In this document: piece after piece, positions 26,732-35,403 of the stretch
Numbering within the stretch: the first letter of the stretch is position 1
How the letters are laid out: every line of letters begins with the position of its first letter
NCBI RefSeq assembly: GCF_023101665.1
Contig: NZ_CP082162.1
Span: 1-64,000, forward strand
Length of the DNA stretch: 64,000 nt
Direction: 5' to 3'
DNA from: Bradyrhizobium sp. 195
Lineage (GTDB): Bacteria; Pseudomonadota; Alphaproteobacteria; Rhizobiales; Xanthobacteraceae
Notes under the pieces: generated by a model
Databases searched by the model: none
What the model was told of the DNA's origin: nothing
What the model saw: the letters and a program-made list of their open reading frames with translations, nothing else
Made by a program: the position numbers and the translations under genes

Positions 26732-27115
26732 ATGAAGGTGCTGCTCGGAATTGCTTTGGCTTCGACGCTGGTAACGGCCGCAATTGCTCAGGATTCGCCA
26801 TTTCGCGAAGAGCTGAAGCGAGGTGACCTGATTGGTACGAACATGGAGATCATCACCAGCATCAGCGAGTTGAAGCCCGGTGACATCTCGATGCGGCACA
26901 TTCATCATGGCGACGAGTCGTATTACTTCCTGGAAGGTGGCACCATTGAGCTGCCCGGTTGAAAGCAGATGCCGATTCCGACGGGCTCTGTTGGCTTGAA
27001 CGTACGAGACACGCCGCACGGTGCTTACAAGGTCGTTGGTGACAAGACGATCAGGCTGCTGACCGTCCATATTGTCGACAAGGGCAAGCCTCTATACGAC
27101 GCACCGCAGAAGTAA
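26732..27115 (+). pseudogene. Exported cupin-domain protein interrupted by a nonsense codon
   Basis: A start with a good ribosome-binding site leads a signal peptide (residues 1-19, ending TAAIAQ). The cupin motif then follows: SMRHIHHGDESYYFLEGG with metal-binding His residues and Glu. A TGA at 26960-26962 interrupts the frame after IELPG, yet the same frame continues with conserved cupin strands (T-G-S-V-G-L-N-V-R-D-T-P-H-G-A-Y-K) to a TAA at 27113. A single GGA-to-TGA change would explain it. The full protein would be 127 residues and periplasmic. Confidence 0.75.
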
Positions 27116-27357
27116 CTGTCGAGCGCTGTAGCAGCGGCTACGCCGCAAGAACCCCAATAGAAAAATGACTGGCTTGGCATGCAGACCTACATGGCAAGAC
27201 TGTTCGTCTGCAGAGCGTCAGATAGCTAAATACCCCGAGAGCCCTTCAACTTGGCTGTCAGCATCGGAAACACGACCGATGTGCCTTCGCTCGCAATTTT
27301 GACTCTGCGTGGTCTATATCGACGTCCTGTTACGTCTGGCGTGAGACGGAATACAGA

Positions 27358-27534
27358 ATGTTCGGCGAGAACAGAAACCTGCAACAACTCAAAGCGAAGG
27401 CCCATAGCCCCTCCGGATTAACCGACAAGCTCTCCGTTCATGTAAGGATGGAGGAAGCGCTGATCATGACCGTATCTGCAACAATCGAAGTGGTCGGCGC
27501 GCCGGCCCATGGCAAGCGCAGCAATCTCTCCTGA
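27358..27534 (+). CDS. Small ORF, unknown
   Basis: 58 residues from MFGENRNLQQLKAKAHSPSG to a TGA at 27532-27534. Amino-acid composition is plausible and there are few rare codons, but there is no clear ribosome-binding site. The end overlaps the start region of the DUF1488 pseudogene in a different frame. It may be a remnant. Confidence 0.3.
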   Translation: MFGENRNLQQLKAKAHSPSGLTDKLSVHVRMEEALIMTVSATIEVVGAPAHGKRSNLS

Positions 27535-27843
27535 GGAGTGTCGAGCGGATTCCGAGTTGCCCCTTTCCTCAGATCCATGCGGCGACTTTCAGGAAGCGAA
27601 GCCTGAAGCCGTTCTGTTCGCGATGTTCGATGGCGACAACCGCATCGAGTGTAGGGTCGACTGGTCCGCTTTGCGAGATGCGCCGTCGCAGATGGCACCG
27701 ACCCAGAGGACATAGCGGGCACGTTTAGGAAGCATCGAGCGGAGATCGAGCAGATCGCAAGCGAGCAGTTCGACGCAGGCAATGAGATGCCGGTTGTTCG
27801 GAGCCGGACGCCGCCGTCCCCCAAGAGGAGCGAGCGGAAGTGA
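27509..27843 (+). pseudogene. DUF1488-like protein, frameshifted
   Basis: The first frame shows the DUF1488 opening (FAMFDGDNRIECRVDWSALRD). The second half of the domain (ADGTDPEDIAGTFRKHRAEI, then E-Q-I-A-S-E-Q-F-D-A-G) sits in another frame ending at the TGA 27841-27843. The switch occurs near 27680, so one indel separates the halves. DUF1488 proteins are short, about 90-100 residues, of unknown function. The start codon is uncertain. Confidence 0.65.
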
Positions 27844-27948
27844 AGTCGGTTTATGGCCCATCGCTGTCGCATCGCACGGCCGAGGATAGTCGGCTGTCAG
27901 GGGTAGACCGGACCTAACTTAAAACCGGGCAAACCGTCGCGATTGACC

Positions 27949-28290
27949 CTAAGCAGAAGCCTGCGGGCGTACGGGCCAGCGTGACAAAACGCTTCTGCAT
28001 CCGTCCAAGAGAGGTCCTAGATAGGTCTGATCAAGGTAGAATTCGAATTCGTGCGACCGGGTCATATGGTCGGGCGTGATCATGAATTTTGCCGTCACGT
28101 GGCCGCCAGTGCCACACTGGATTGTAATCTCCAAATTCGGCTCCAAAGAACGTAGCCGGGCTTCACCAACCAACACCGTATGGAGCGTTTCAAGTTCTCG
28201 GGTGAAGCTCGCTAGGTCGGGCGCAAAAACAAAGCTACCCTGCGCCTGAACTACCGCCCCCGGTGCTTCGATCCGCGCTCGCACATTCAA
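27949..28290 (-). CDS. Small beta-rich protein (WapI/DUF6228-like pattern)
   Basis: 113 residues. Pattern: F-T-R-E-L-E-T-L-H-T-V-L-V-G-E-A-R-L-R-S-L-E-P-N-L-E-I-T-I then G-H-V-T-A-K-F-M-I-T-P-D-H, F-E-F-Y-L-D-Q-T-Y-L-G-P-L and a closing helix. This spacing resembles WapI-type or DUF6228 proteins, some of which act as immunity partners; the link is by pattern only. No toxin gene is next to it. Confidence 0.5.
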   Translation of the reverse strand: MNVRARIEAPGAVVQAQGSFVFAPDLASFTRELETLHTVLVGEARLRSLEPNLEITIQCGTGGHVTAKFMITPDHMTRSHEFEFYLDQTYLGPLLDGCRSVLSRWPVRPQASA

Positions 28291-28365
28291 CCAGTTTCCG
28301 TCCCAATAGTCAGTAGCATTGGGGAATGCTTAAATGCCTGCGGACGACCAGATGAATGGCAAAGC

Positions 28366-28608
28366 ATGGAATTCCTGTCAGGATGGATCGCGGCAAATCT
28401 GATCGACCAGTCCGATGATTGGATACCACGAACGCTATTGGGCTGGACCAGAGTTGCATTGCTTGCCGGTCTGATCGGGCAGGTCATTTACCTGATCGAC
28501 ACATGCATCGCGTGGTCAGTCCCGACGGTCCTTTGGTTTGGCCTCGCGGCGAATGTTTTTGCGCTGATCGTCGCCCGTCGCGCCCTGAAGTGGCGCTACC
28601 CCGTGTAG
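28366..28608 (+). CDS. Small two-helix membrane protein
   Basis: 80 residues. After an amphipathic start (M-E-F-L-S-G-W-I-A-A-N-L) two transmembrane helices are clear: R-V-A-L-L-A-G-L-I-G-Q-V-I-Y-L-I and VLWFGLAANVFALIVARRAL, ending with positive residues. It is divergent from the preceding gene. No family recognised. Confidence 0.5.
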   Translation: MEFLSGWIAANLIDQSDDWIPRTLLGWTRVALLAGLIGQVIYLIDTCIAWSVPTVLWFGLAANVFALIVARRALKWRYPV

Positions 28609-28667
28609 CAAACCGTACGGACGGCCGATGTCTGCTACTGCCCCGCTGCGGACCTGAGGGACCGACC

Positions 28668-29048
28668 TTATTGACGCGTGATCAGCGCGACAACGAACGC
28701 AAGCAGTGTCAGCAGAATGGTGAGGGGATACAGCTGCACGAGCTTCGTCCTAAGCGGAATGAATGTGTCAAAGTTGTCGAGGTCGAACTTAAATGGAACC
28801 TCAGAGAAGTGTAGCCCGAAGTCCAGCTCGAATCTCTTGCAAAGGTAGGCCAACAGGTCGTTCGTGAGGAAATAGAATTCGAAGAAGATGACGGCTGGCA
28901 AAAGATATAGCCCCATCGCAGTACTCAGTATTTGCAGCGTCCTGCTCCATTGCATTCCAAAGATGCCAGCTAAGACGACGAGTAGGAGCATTGCGGTGAA
29001 GATTGCAGCGCAGACCGCCACGAGGGCAATTTTGAGTAGCGTTCTCAT
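28668..29048 (-). CDS. Small multi-pass membrane protein
   Basis: 126 residues with three or four hydrophobic helices: ALVAVCAAIFTAMLLLVVLA, a Y-L-L-P-A-V-I-F-F-E-F-Y-F-L segment, and L-V-Q-L-Y-P-L-T-I-L-L-T-L-L-A-F-V-V-A-L. Between them lies a charged loop rich in Phe and Asp (F-K-F-D-L-D-N-F-D-T-F). No family recognised. Confidence 0.55.
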   Translation of the reverse strand: MRTLLKIALVAVCAAIFTAMLLLVVLAGIFGMQWSRTLQILSTAMGLYLLPAVIFFEFYFLTNDLLAYLCKRFELDFGLHFSEVPFKFDLDNFDTFIPLRTKLVQLYPLTILLTLLAFVVALITRQ

Positions 29049-29408
29049 GCGCGGACATCTCGTTCGAAGGGCTCAACATCCATCGGTTGTGCATCAACGA
29101 GCGCTAAACTTCGGTAAATTGCCAGCCGAGTCCCGCTTCTGGGCCCTTAGCGGACTTGATTGATGCCATGGCTGACTTCCGCTTTGCCGGAGATGGCCGA
29201 CATTATCGCCAAGTAGAGACTGCTTCCGTCAGTCCTTCGTCAGCCGGGAAGGCGAGGATCATAGATGCACTGTCACATCCACTGTTGAGCAGGCGAACTT
29301 GTCGGACACCTTGCGACCGCGCACGAACGAAAGTGCACGTATCTGGTGCGGTTTCTGGTGCGGCGGCTGCGTCGCGGGCAACGAGAACGAAGTAAGTTGT
29401 TGATCATG

Positions 29409-29456
29409 TTGGTGGGCCCGGCAGGACTCGAACCTGCAACCAGACCGTTATGAGCG
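29409..29456 (-). other. att-site remnant: 3' part of tRNA-Met/Ile2(CAT), copy 1
   Basis: Read on the minus strand it gives the anticodon loop CTCATAA with the 3' stem strand CGGTC, a perfectly paired T arm (GCAGG-TTCGAGT-CCTGC), acceptor strand CGGGCCC, discriminator A and CCA. The 5' half is missing. The CAT anticodon fits elongator tRNA-Met or the lysidine-modified tRNA-Ile2. A near-identical copy lies at 37145-37192. Confidence 0.85.
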
Positions 29457-29768
29457 GGAGAATATTGGTCAGCTTCGTTGTTCTTCCTGCGGTCTTGCTC
29501 GATCCCAGTCGCCTTCGCTCCGTTTCGCTCACGCGTTTCTGGTGCGAAACTGGTGCGGTGCTCCGGAATTGGCCTGTGGGCCATAAGCCGGTCATCGGCA
29601 TCCTTTGGTGGTGCAAAGCGGACCTTCGAACACGCAAGTTGCAGAGGGGTCCAAGAGCGCCACTGCGCCCTTAATGGGCGTTTAACGCTTTTGCGCAACA
29701 GATGGATCACCAGCGCGGAATTAGTCCTAGTTACGAGTGCGAGCCGAGCTCCCAGGGAGGGGAATCGG

Positions 29769-30353
29769 ATGGGACTGCTTTTTGTTGGAGTGCTGGCAGG
29801 AGTCCTGATCGGCTTTGGCTGGTTCGCGCCTTCCCGAGGGTATTTCCTTGGGTGTGCGTCACGACCCTGTTTCGACCGGGTTGCGGTCGCCCGACCCGCG
29901 CAGCCAGCGCCGACGGCATTGGCGCCGGATCCCCTGATCGTCAAATCCAATTCTGCAACTCCGGGAACGTCCGGCAAGAAATCATCACCAAAGAAGAGCG
30001 GATCGGTCGACCTCGCCAAAGCGGCGTCACCGCGGACGAGGATCAGCCTCCCGGCATCCGAAAGGCCCGCGGAAGTATCAGATTCTGTCCTAGAAAAGGC
30101 GAAGGTCACCATCGCCACGAAGATGGAGGATCCAGGATCGGCCGAATTCACCGAAATGAAGCGCACGATGCGAAAGAACACGCTTGGACGCCCCGTGGAT
30201 ACGATTTGCGGGCGTGTGAAGGGAAGAAGCGCACCACGCGGCGAGACCGGAGAGAGACCGTTTCTTGATCTCGTGAAGGAGGATGAAGCATATGTCGTCG
30301 ACGGCAAGTCGGGGTCGGCGGCGTCAACGGCGTATCGAAATATCTGCAATTAG
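29769..30353 (+). CDS. Membrane-anchored protein, unknown
   Basis: 194 residues from the ATG at 29769, preceded by CAGGGAGGGGAATCGG. An N-terminal hydrophobic segment (LLFVGVLAGVLIGFGWF) anchors it. A Pro/Ser/Lys linker follows, then a conserved-looking C-terminal domain beginning V-L-E-K-A-K-V-T-I-A-T-K-M-E-D-P-G-S-A-E-F, with I-C-G-R-V and P-F-L-D. The domain has the look of rhizobial periplasmic proteins of unknown function. The frame is open upstream into the tRNA remnant, but the ribosome-binding site marks this start. Confidence 0.6.
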   Translation: MGLLFVGVLAGVLIGFGWFAPSRGYFLGCASRPCFDRVAVARPAQPAPTALAPDPLIVKSNSATPGTSGKKSSPKKSGSVDLAKAASPRTRISLPASERPAEVSDSVLEKAKVTIATKMEDPGSAEFTEMKRTMRKNTLGRPVDTICGRVKGRSAPRGETGERPFLDLVKEDEAYVVDGKSGSAASTAYRNICN

Positions 30354-30567
30354 GGAAATGCGTCGACTGCGTCACCGCGCGGTACGCGCCCAAATGATTT
30401 GAGCGGAAAGAATTTCCACCCAGGCGTCAGGTAAACCGGCAGTGCATAAGGCACTGGCGGCGGGACGGTGCCGCTCTCGTGATGATCATTCAGGATGAAT
30501 GCAGCAGCAGGGGAGACGCAATACGGAATGGGAATTTGGCGGAAGCTCTTTTCATCTCGAGGAAATC

Positions 30568-31350
30568 ATGGACGACATAACCAACTCCTCAAAGCGGCTC
30601 GATGGATCGCTTCACTTTCCGGTTCTGGTAATCGTCGAACCGCTCCTGTTGCCTCGCACATGTATTCTGAACGTCCTCAGGCGGGAATTGGCGGAATTCG
30701 AGATCCTCGACATGGCAACGGTCGAAAGCCTGGACTCCACGTCAACCCGCGATGTTCGTCTGGTGGTGCTGAGTATCGCAGACAAGCCCATCGACGATCC
30801 CTCGGTTGAGGGCAGTCTCGCCTTCGTCGCGGAGTGTTGTCCCAACGCCGCCGTTGCAGTCCTGTCGAATCATGACGACGAGCCGACCGTGCAGGCCGCG
30901 ATGCAGCGGGGCGTGCGCGGCTTTCTTTCTACCTCGCTGCCGATCGAGATCGCCATAGCTGGCCTGCGTCTTGTCCTGGTCGGCGGCGTCTACAGGCCGT
31001 TGCCCGTCGCCGGGATGAACAGGATACCGGATTTCGAGGCGCCAGATGCACGCGGGCTTGCGCGCGCATATCTTGTGAACGAGGGAGCCGGAGTGACTAT
31101 CGAAAGGAGCGTGACGGATCTCACGCCTCGTGAGCAACAGGTTCTGGCGGAATTGGAGCTCGGCCTGCCCAACAAGCTGATCGCCGCCAAATTGAACCTG
31201 TCGGAAAGCACAGTCAAAATGCACATCCAGCATATCATGCGGAAATGTGCTGCGCACAATCGGACGGAAGCCGTGCTCCGCTGGCGCGGCCGGTTGCCGG
31301 CGCAGGGGCGCGACCACGACCCCGGCGCAGGTCCAATGCAGAAGACTTAG
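30568..31350 (+). CDS. LuxR-type regulator with degenerate receiver domain
   Basis: 260 residues; ATG follows CGAGGAAATC. The C-terminal LuxR/FixJ helix-turn-helix is typical: LTPREQQVLAELELGLPNKL then I-A-A-K-L-N-L-S-E-S-T-V-K-M-H. The N-terminal half folds like a receiver (V-L-V-I-V-E-P, G-V-R-G-F-L-S). At the expected phospho-acceptor position the strand reads RLVVLSIADK with Ser, not Asp, and the first acidic pair is reduced to one Glu. Phosphorylation-independent control is therefore likely (inference). It converges with, and overlaps by four bases, the secretion adaptor gene, and may regulate that cluster. Confidence 0.85.
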   Translation: MDDITNSSKRLDGSLHFPVLVIVEPLLLPRTCILNVLRRELAEFEILDMATVESLDSTSTRDVRLVVLSIADKPIDDPSVEGSLAFVAECCPNAAVAVLSNHDDEPTVQAAMQRGVRGFLSTSLPIEIAIAGLRLVLVGGVYRPLPVAGMNRIPDFEAPDARGLARAYLVNEGAGVTIERSVTDLTPREQQVLAELELGLPNKLIAAKLNLSESTVKMHIQHIMRKCAAHNRTEAVLRWRGRLPAQGRDHDPGAGPMQKT

Positions 31351-32819
31351 TCCTCTCTGAATGCACCACGGAAGCTGTCGAGCAGGGGCCTGAGCGCGTA
31401 GAGAGCCACGGTACCGCGCCCTGTCGTGATGAACACTTGAACCGGCATGCCGGGGACGATCTGGATGTCGTTTGCGGCGATCTGCGCGTCGTCGATCCGG
31501 ATTTTCGTCGCGTAGTATGGCTGGTCGGTACGCTTGTCGAGGAGCCGGTCTGCGGACACGTGCACGACAGTTCCCTTCAGGCGAGGCACGCGACGCTGAT
31601 TGTACGGTACGAGGTGAACCTCGGCATTGAGGCCGGGATGAACCACATCGATATCCTCGGGCCTCAGGCGCGCGCTCACGATGAGACGGTCTTGCCGGGG
31701 CACCAGGTCCATGAGCGGAGCGCCCGCTCCGATGACGCCACCGGCTGTATGAATCCGCAAATCGGTTATCACGCCGTCCTCTGGCGCCTTGACCTCCGTT
31801 CGCGATAGCTGGTCCCTGGCCGCAAGCAACCGCTCGCGGAGCTGGAATATCTGGTTCTGTGCTTCACGAAGCGACTGTGCGATCTCGTTCTGCCTCTCGC
31901 TCTCGAGCTTGAACAAGGTGGCCTGCTGTTCGCTGATGACTTGCGCGGCGCGGGAAATCTGCGCGGCGATCTCGCCGCGGCGGCCCTCAACGTCGGCCAG
32001 CTCCCGCTGCAGGTTCAGAAGCCGCGGCCTCCGTTCGAGCCCCTTGTTGACGAGGGTCGCGACCATATCCAGCTCCTCCCGAACGATGTCGACCCGCTGC
32101 CCGGTGGCGGTTTCCTGAGCCTTGAGACCTTCGATCTCCTTCTCGACTTGACGCCTTCGTTCGCGAATGACCGCAAGCTGCGACTCGTGAACCTGCAGGC
32201 GTGCCTGGAAAATGAACTGCTGCGCCGACACCGCAGCGGCGGCCACCCCGCTCTGCTTGCTGTCCTGTTCCAGCGCGTCCGGGATTGCGATCCTTTCGAA
32301 TCTCTGCTGCTCGGCTTGAAGCCGTGCTGCACGAGCAGCTGCGTCCCAAAATTGGCCTTGAAGGCTTTGCATCTCCGAGCTCGCCCGGGTATCCTCCAGC
32401 GCGACCAGCGTTTGGCCGGTTCGCACGATATCGCCATCCGAAACCAGGATCTTGCTGACGATGCCGCCTTCCAGATGCTGGATCGTCTTCCGGCTCGATT
32501 CCGATTCCACGACGCCGGCGGCGATCGCGGCGCTCTCGAGAGGCGCTAGGCTCGCCCATGTACCAAGCCCCAGCATGAAGCAGAGCACCAGCAGATTGCC
32601 CGCGACGGTGATAGCGCGAAGCCTTCCGCGTGGCGAGGTCGGCGTAGGCGTCGAGCACCATGGAAATTCCAGAGGCTCGAAATCGTCGATTGCGGTTACC
32701 ACGACGCCAGATCGTCGGGCGGGCGGGGGGCACACCGGCGCTCGCATGAGCCGGTCCCAGATCATGGGAAGTCTCGAGACGGCAGGATGCTTCCAGATGG
32801 TGAGAGAATTCCAGATCAT
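31347..32819 (-). CDS. HlyD-family type I secretion membrane-fusion protein
   Basis: 490 residues. A cytoplasmic N-terminus of about 68 residues precedes one transmembrane helix (about 69-91). The HlyD landmarks follow: an A-x-G-V-V-E-S-E-S-S-R-K-T-I-Q-H-L-E-G-G-I-V lipoyl half, a long coiled-coil hairpin rich in Gln, Arg and Glu (about 170-345), the second lipoyl half, and the beta-barrel tail ending I-V-P-G-M-P-V-Q-V. It bridges the inner-membrane ABC exporter to an outer-membrane TolC-type channel, which is not encoded in this window. It overlaps the ABC gene by four bases. Confidence 0.93.
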   Translation of the reverse strand: MIWNSLTIWKHPAVSRLPMIWDRLMRAPVCPPPARRSGVVVTAIDDFEPLEFPWCSTPTPTSPRGRLRAITVAGNLLVLCFMLGLGTWASLAPLESAAIAAGVVESESSRKTIQHLEGGIVSKILVSDGDIVRTGQTLVALEDTRASSEMQSLQGQFWDAAARAARLQAEQQRFERIAIPDALEQDSKQSGVAAAAVSAQQFIFQARLQVHESQLAVIRERRRQVEKEIEGLKAQETATGQRVDIVREELDMVATLVNKGLERRPRLLNLQRELADVEGRRGEIAAQISRAAQVISEQQATLFKLESERQNEIAQSLREAQNQIFQLRERLLAARDQLSRTEVKAPEDGVITDLRIHTAGGVIGAGAPLMDLVPRQDRLIVSARLRPEDIDVVHPGLNAEVHLVPYNQRRVPRLKGTVVHVSADRLLDKRTDQPYYATKIRIDDAQIAANDIQIVPGMPVQVFITTGRGTVALYALRPLLDSFRGAFRED

Positions 32820-34561
32820 GGCGCAACCTGCGAAGTAACCTGGGGTCGGCTCAGGTGCCGTTCAAAGATGTCCTCGCTGTCGCCGAACGCGGCGACCGCA
32901 CCGTCTTCCATGATGGCAATCTTGTCCGTGGCGGCGAGGAGACCCATCCTGTGAGTGACGACGACAAGGATGACGCCCGCGAGCTTCATGCGCTCGATGG
33001 CATCCAGGAGCATTCGCTCGCCCCCGTAGTCGAGGCTGGCGTTGGGTTCGTCGAGAACGATGAGGCGTGGACTGCCGAAAAATGCGCGGGCAAGACCGAG
33101 GCGCTGCCGATACCCGCGTGAGAAGATTGTTTCACTGTGAACCACCGTGTCGTAACCCTGCGGCAGGCGCATGATCGCCCCATGGATTCCGGCGAGCTTG
33201 GCCGCGTCGACGACCTTCCGCCGGTCCGCATCTTCAAGGCGTGCGATGATGTCGTTGATGGTGTCGCCGATCAGATTGATGTCCTGGGGGAGATATCCGA
33301 GGCCGTCGCCGTTTCGGCCCTCGCGAAGCAGCGAGACGTCGGTATTGTCGAGGAGGACACGGCCATGCGTCGGCATCGACAGCCCGGCGATCACCTGGCC
33401 GAGCAAGGACTTGCCTGACCCGGACGGACCGATAATGCCAAGGCATTCTCCGGGCATGAGGCTGAAGGAGACGCCGTTCAGCAGAAGATGGTCGGTCCCC
33501 GCAAGCCACACGCCCACATTGTCGACGACGAGGCCGCTTCGCGCGTGCGGCGGGAAAACCCCCGCGCTCTCCTGCCGGGCGACCGGGAATGCGGCGAGAA
33601 GTACGCCGAGCCGCTGACAGGCGCTCACGGCCGTCACGAGTGATTTCCAGCCTGCGACCGCACTTTCGACCGGCGCGAGCGCCCGGCTGAACATCAGCGT
33701 AGAAGCAAAGATGATTGCCGGACTTTTTCCGTGATCGAGGACGAGCCACGCGGCAGCCCCCATGATCAAGACCTGCGACAGCGCGCGAACCGGCTTGGCG
33801 GCCAGTGAGACGATCTCGCCTCGCCGGAGTGCCACATCGTGCTCTCTGCGCGCGTGCTGCGCGTCACGGTGGATCATGCGCGCAGCGCTATCGAACATTC
33901 CCATGGCGCGGATCATGTGGATGTTGCCCGCGGCAGTCTGAAGGCGACCGTAGCTTCTGGAGAGCGCGGCGCTGGACCTGAGCAAAGCGTCTTCCGTGAC
34001 CAGCTCTCCGGCGACCGTGAGTGCGAATAGGAAGGCGACGCAACAGGCGCCCACCACGCCAAGCAGGGGATGGATCAGAACGAGGACAAGGAGGAACAAG
34101 GGCGCCCAGAGCGCGTCGAACAGCATCGTACATGAGCCGGACTCGACGAACTGGCGCAGCACGGTGAGATCCCGATATGCGCTCGATGCTTGCGTCCAAT
34201 CGCTGCGAAACGCCGATTCGAGGCCGGCCGAAAGCACGCAGGGACGAAGGCGATCGTCGAGCCAGGCGCCGAGGCGTCCAAGGACGGCGCGCCGCAATGC
34301 ATCGAACATGCCGCCGACGACCACTGTGATCGCGACTATGAGCGTGAGCAGGAGCAACGTGTCGCCGCTCCGGCTCGACAACACCCGGTCGTAGATCTGA
34401 AGAAGATAGATGGAGGGTGCAAACAGTAGCAGATTGTAACTGCAGCTATATGCGAATACGAGACCTAGCGGTCCCACGCAGGACCGGAGGGCTGTGTGCA
34501 GTGGCGTCCGGATCTGCGGCAGGATGGGCAACCGAATAGGCGGCATCAGCATGATCGTCAC
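32816..34561 (-). CDS. PrtD-like type I secretion ABC transporter (permease-ATPase)
   Basis: 581 residues, GTG start at 34561 (the ATG at 34552 is an alternative). An N-terminal membrane domain of about 320 residues carries six helices. The nucleotide-binding domain has Walker A GPSGSGKS at residues 378-385 and Walker B R-L-I-V-L-D-E-P-N-A-S-L-D. The ABC signature reads FSRGYRQRLGLAR (residues 480-492), where LSGGQ is standard, so the signature is strongly altered. Closest in style to PrtD/AprD exporters that export proteins with C-terminal signals. The likely substrates are the Gly/Asn-rich proteins encoded directly upstream. Confidence 0.9.
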   Translation of the reverse strand: MTIMLMPPIRLPILPQIRTPLHTALRSCVGPLGLVFAYSCSYNLLLFAPSIYLLQIYDRVLSSRSGDTLLLLTLIVAITVVVGGMFDALRRAVLGRLGAWLDDRLRPCVLSAGLESAFRSDWTQASSAYRDLTVLRQFVESGSCTMLFDALWAPLFLLVLVLIHPLLGVVGACCVAFLFALTVAGELVTEDALLRSSAALSRSYGRLQTAAGNIHMIRAMGMFDSAARMIHRDAQHARREHDVALRRGEIVSLAAKPVRALSQVLIMGAAAWLVLDHGKSPAIIFASTLMFSRALAPVESAVAGWKSLVTAVSACQRLGVLLAAFPVARQESAGVFPPHARSGLVVDNVGVWLAGTDHLLLNGVSFSLMPGECLGIIGPSGSGKSLLGQVIAGLSMPTHGRVLLDNTDVSLLREGRNGDGLGYLPQDINLIGDTINDIIARLEDADRRKVVDAAKLAGIHGAIMRLPQGYDTVVHSETIFSRGYRQRLGLARAFFGSPRLIVLDEPNASLDYGGERMLLDAIERMKLAGVILVVVTHRMGLLAATDKIAIMEDGAVAAFGDSEDIFERHLSRPQVTSQVAP

Positions 34562-34693
34562 CGCCTGAAATCGAGGTCCGGCGCACTTGACTGATGGTCA
34601 ACGCAATCCGGCAACGGCATCGGTAGATCTTTGGCGTGAAATCCGGGACCGGCGGCCGCGGCAGCCGGTCCCGCCAGTCGGACGAGCGGCTCG

Positions 34694-35152
34694 TCAGAGC
34701 GTGTCGAGATGGAAGGTCACCCCGCCACCCCATGCGAAGTTGCCGTCTCCGCCATCGCCGCCGATGCCGGCGACAACTTCCTGGTGCTGGTCCACCGCGA
34801 GCTTGTTGATCTGGGTGGCATCCGTGTTGGCGTAGACCTTGGAGGTATCGTAGCCGCTGTAGGACTTCTGGCTGCCGTTCGACTCGGCGTCTCCGCCATG
34901 AGCCTTGGAGAACACCGAGGCCTTGGCGTTGGCGCCGCCGGCATCCCAATCCGCCGTCTGTTTGACGTGATCGCCGGTGCTCACGTGCACGTCGGCGCCT
35001 TCCGCCTTGTTGGTCGGATCGTAGTTGACAGTCGGCTTGCTGATGATGGCTCCCTTGAAAGTACCGTCGCCGCCATTTCCGGCACTTTGACCACCGGTAT
35101 CGATCGATTTGACTTTGATCGTATCCGAGATGTTGATTGCCTTTGGCATCAT
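34694..35152 (-). CDS. Gly/Asn-rich single-module protein, putative type I secretion substrate
   Basis: 152 residues starting at the first of two ATG codons, six bases after GGAGG. It has no signal peptide. Residues about 18-38 (GGQSAGNGGDGTFKGAI) and the C-terminus (V-V-A-G-I-G-G-D-G-G-D-G-N-F-A-W-G-G-G) match the two halves of the repeat module of the neighbouring larger protein. The middle is an Asp/Lys/Ser-rich insertion of about 80 residues. The gene lies 132 bp upstream of the exporter on the same strand. Secretion by that exporter is inferred from absence of a Sec signal, glycine-rich composition and linkage. Confidence 0.7.
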   Translation of the reverse strand: MMPKAINISDTIKVKSIDTGGQSAGNGGDGTFKGAIISKPTVNYDPTNKAEGADVHVSTGDHVKQTADWDAGGANAKASVFSKAHGGDAESNGSQKSYSGYDTSKVYANTDATQINKLAVDQHQEVVAGIGGDGGDGNFAWGGGVTFHLDTL

Positions 35153-35403
35153 TTGAGGCCTCCATCGTTTTGTTGGCTGTCGTGCAACATCCATCCCGAT
35201 CAGGCGGACGCGCACGGCAAGTCTGATCCGCCCGTGCGCGAGAGCGATAGATGTCAAATCGGATACCGTCCGGTTTGATGGGCCTACGTACGAAAGTACG
35301 ACATTTTGTTAGCGGAGGGCGCCTCTGCGCGGGCTTTCCATGCGAAGAGCGGCGACGGCGCGTGCCGCGATGCGATCGGCCATGCGAGCGATGCGATGTT
35401 TCG

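Noticed and set aside
26960..26962. In-frame TGA in the cupin gene as a selenocysteine codon
   Set aside because: Cupins do not use selenocysteine here and I see no bacterial SECIS-like hairpin just after the TGA; a nonsense mutation is simpler.
29273..30349. 358-residue minus-strand ORF over the membrane-anchored protein
   Set aside because: Composition is that of an antisense shadow, it crosses a tRNA remnant and carries no recognisable domain.
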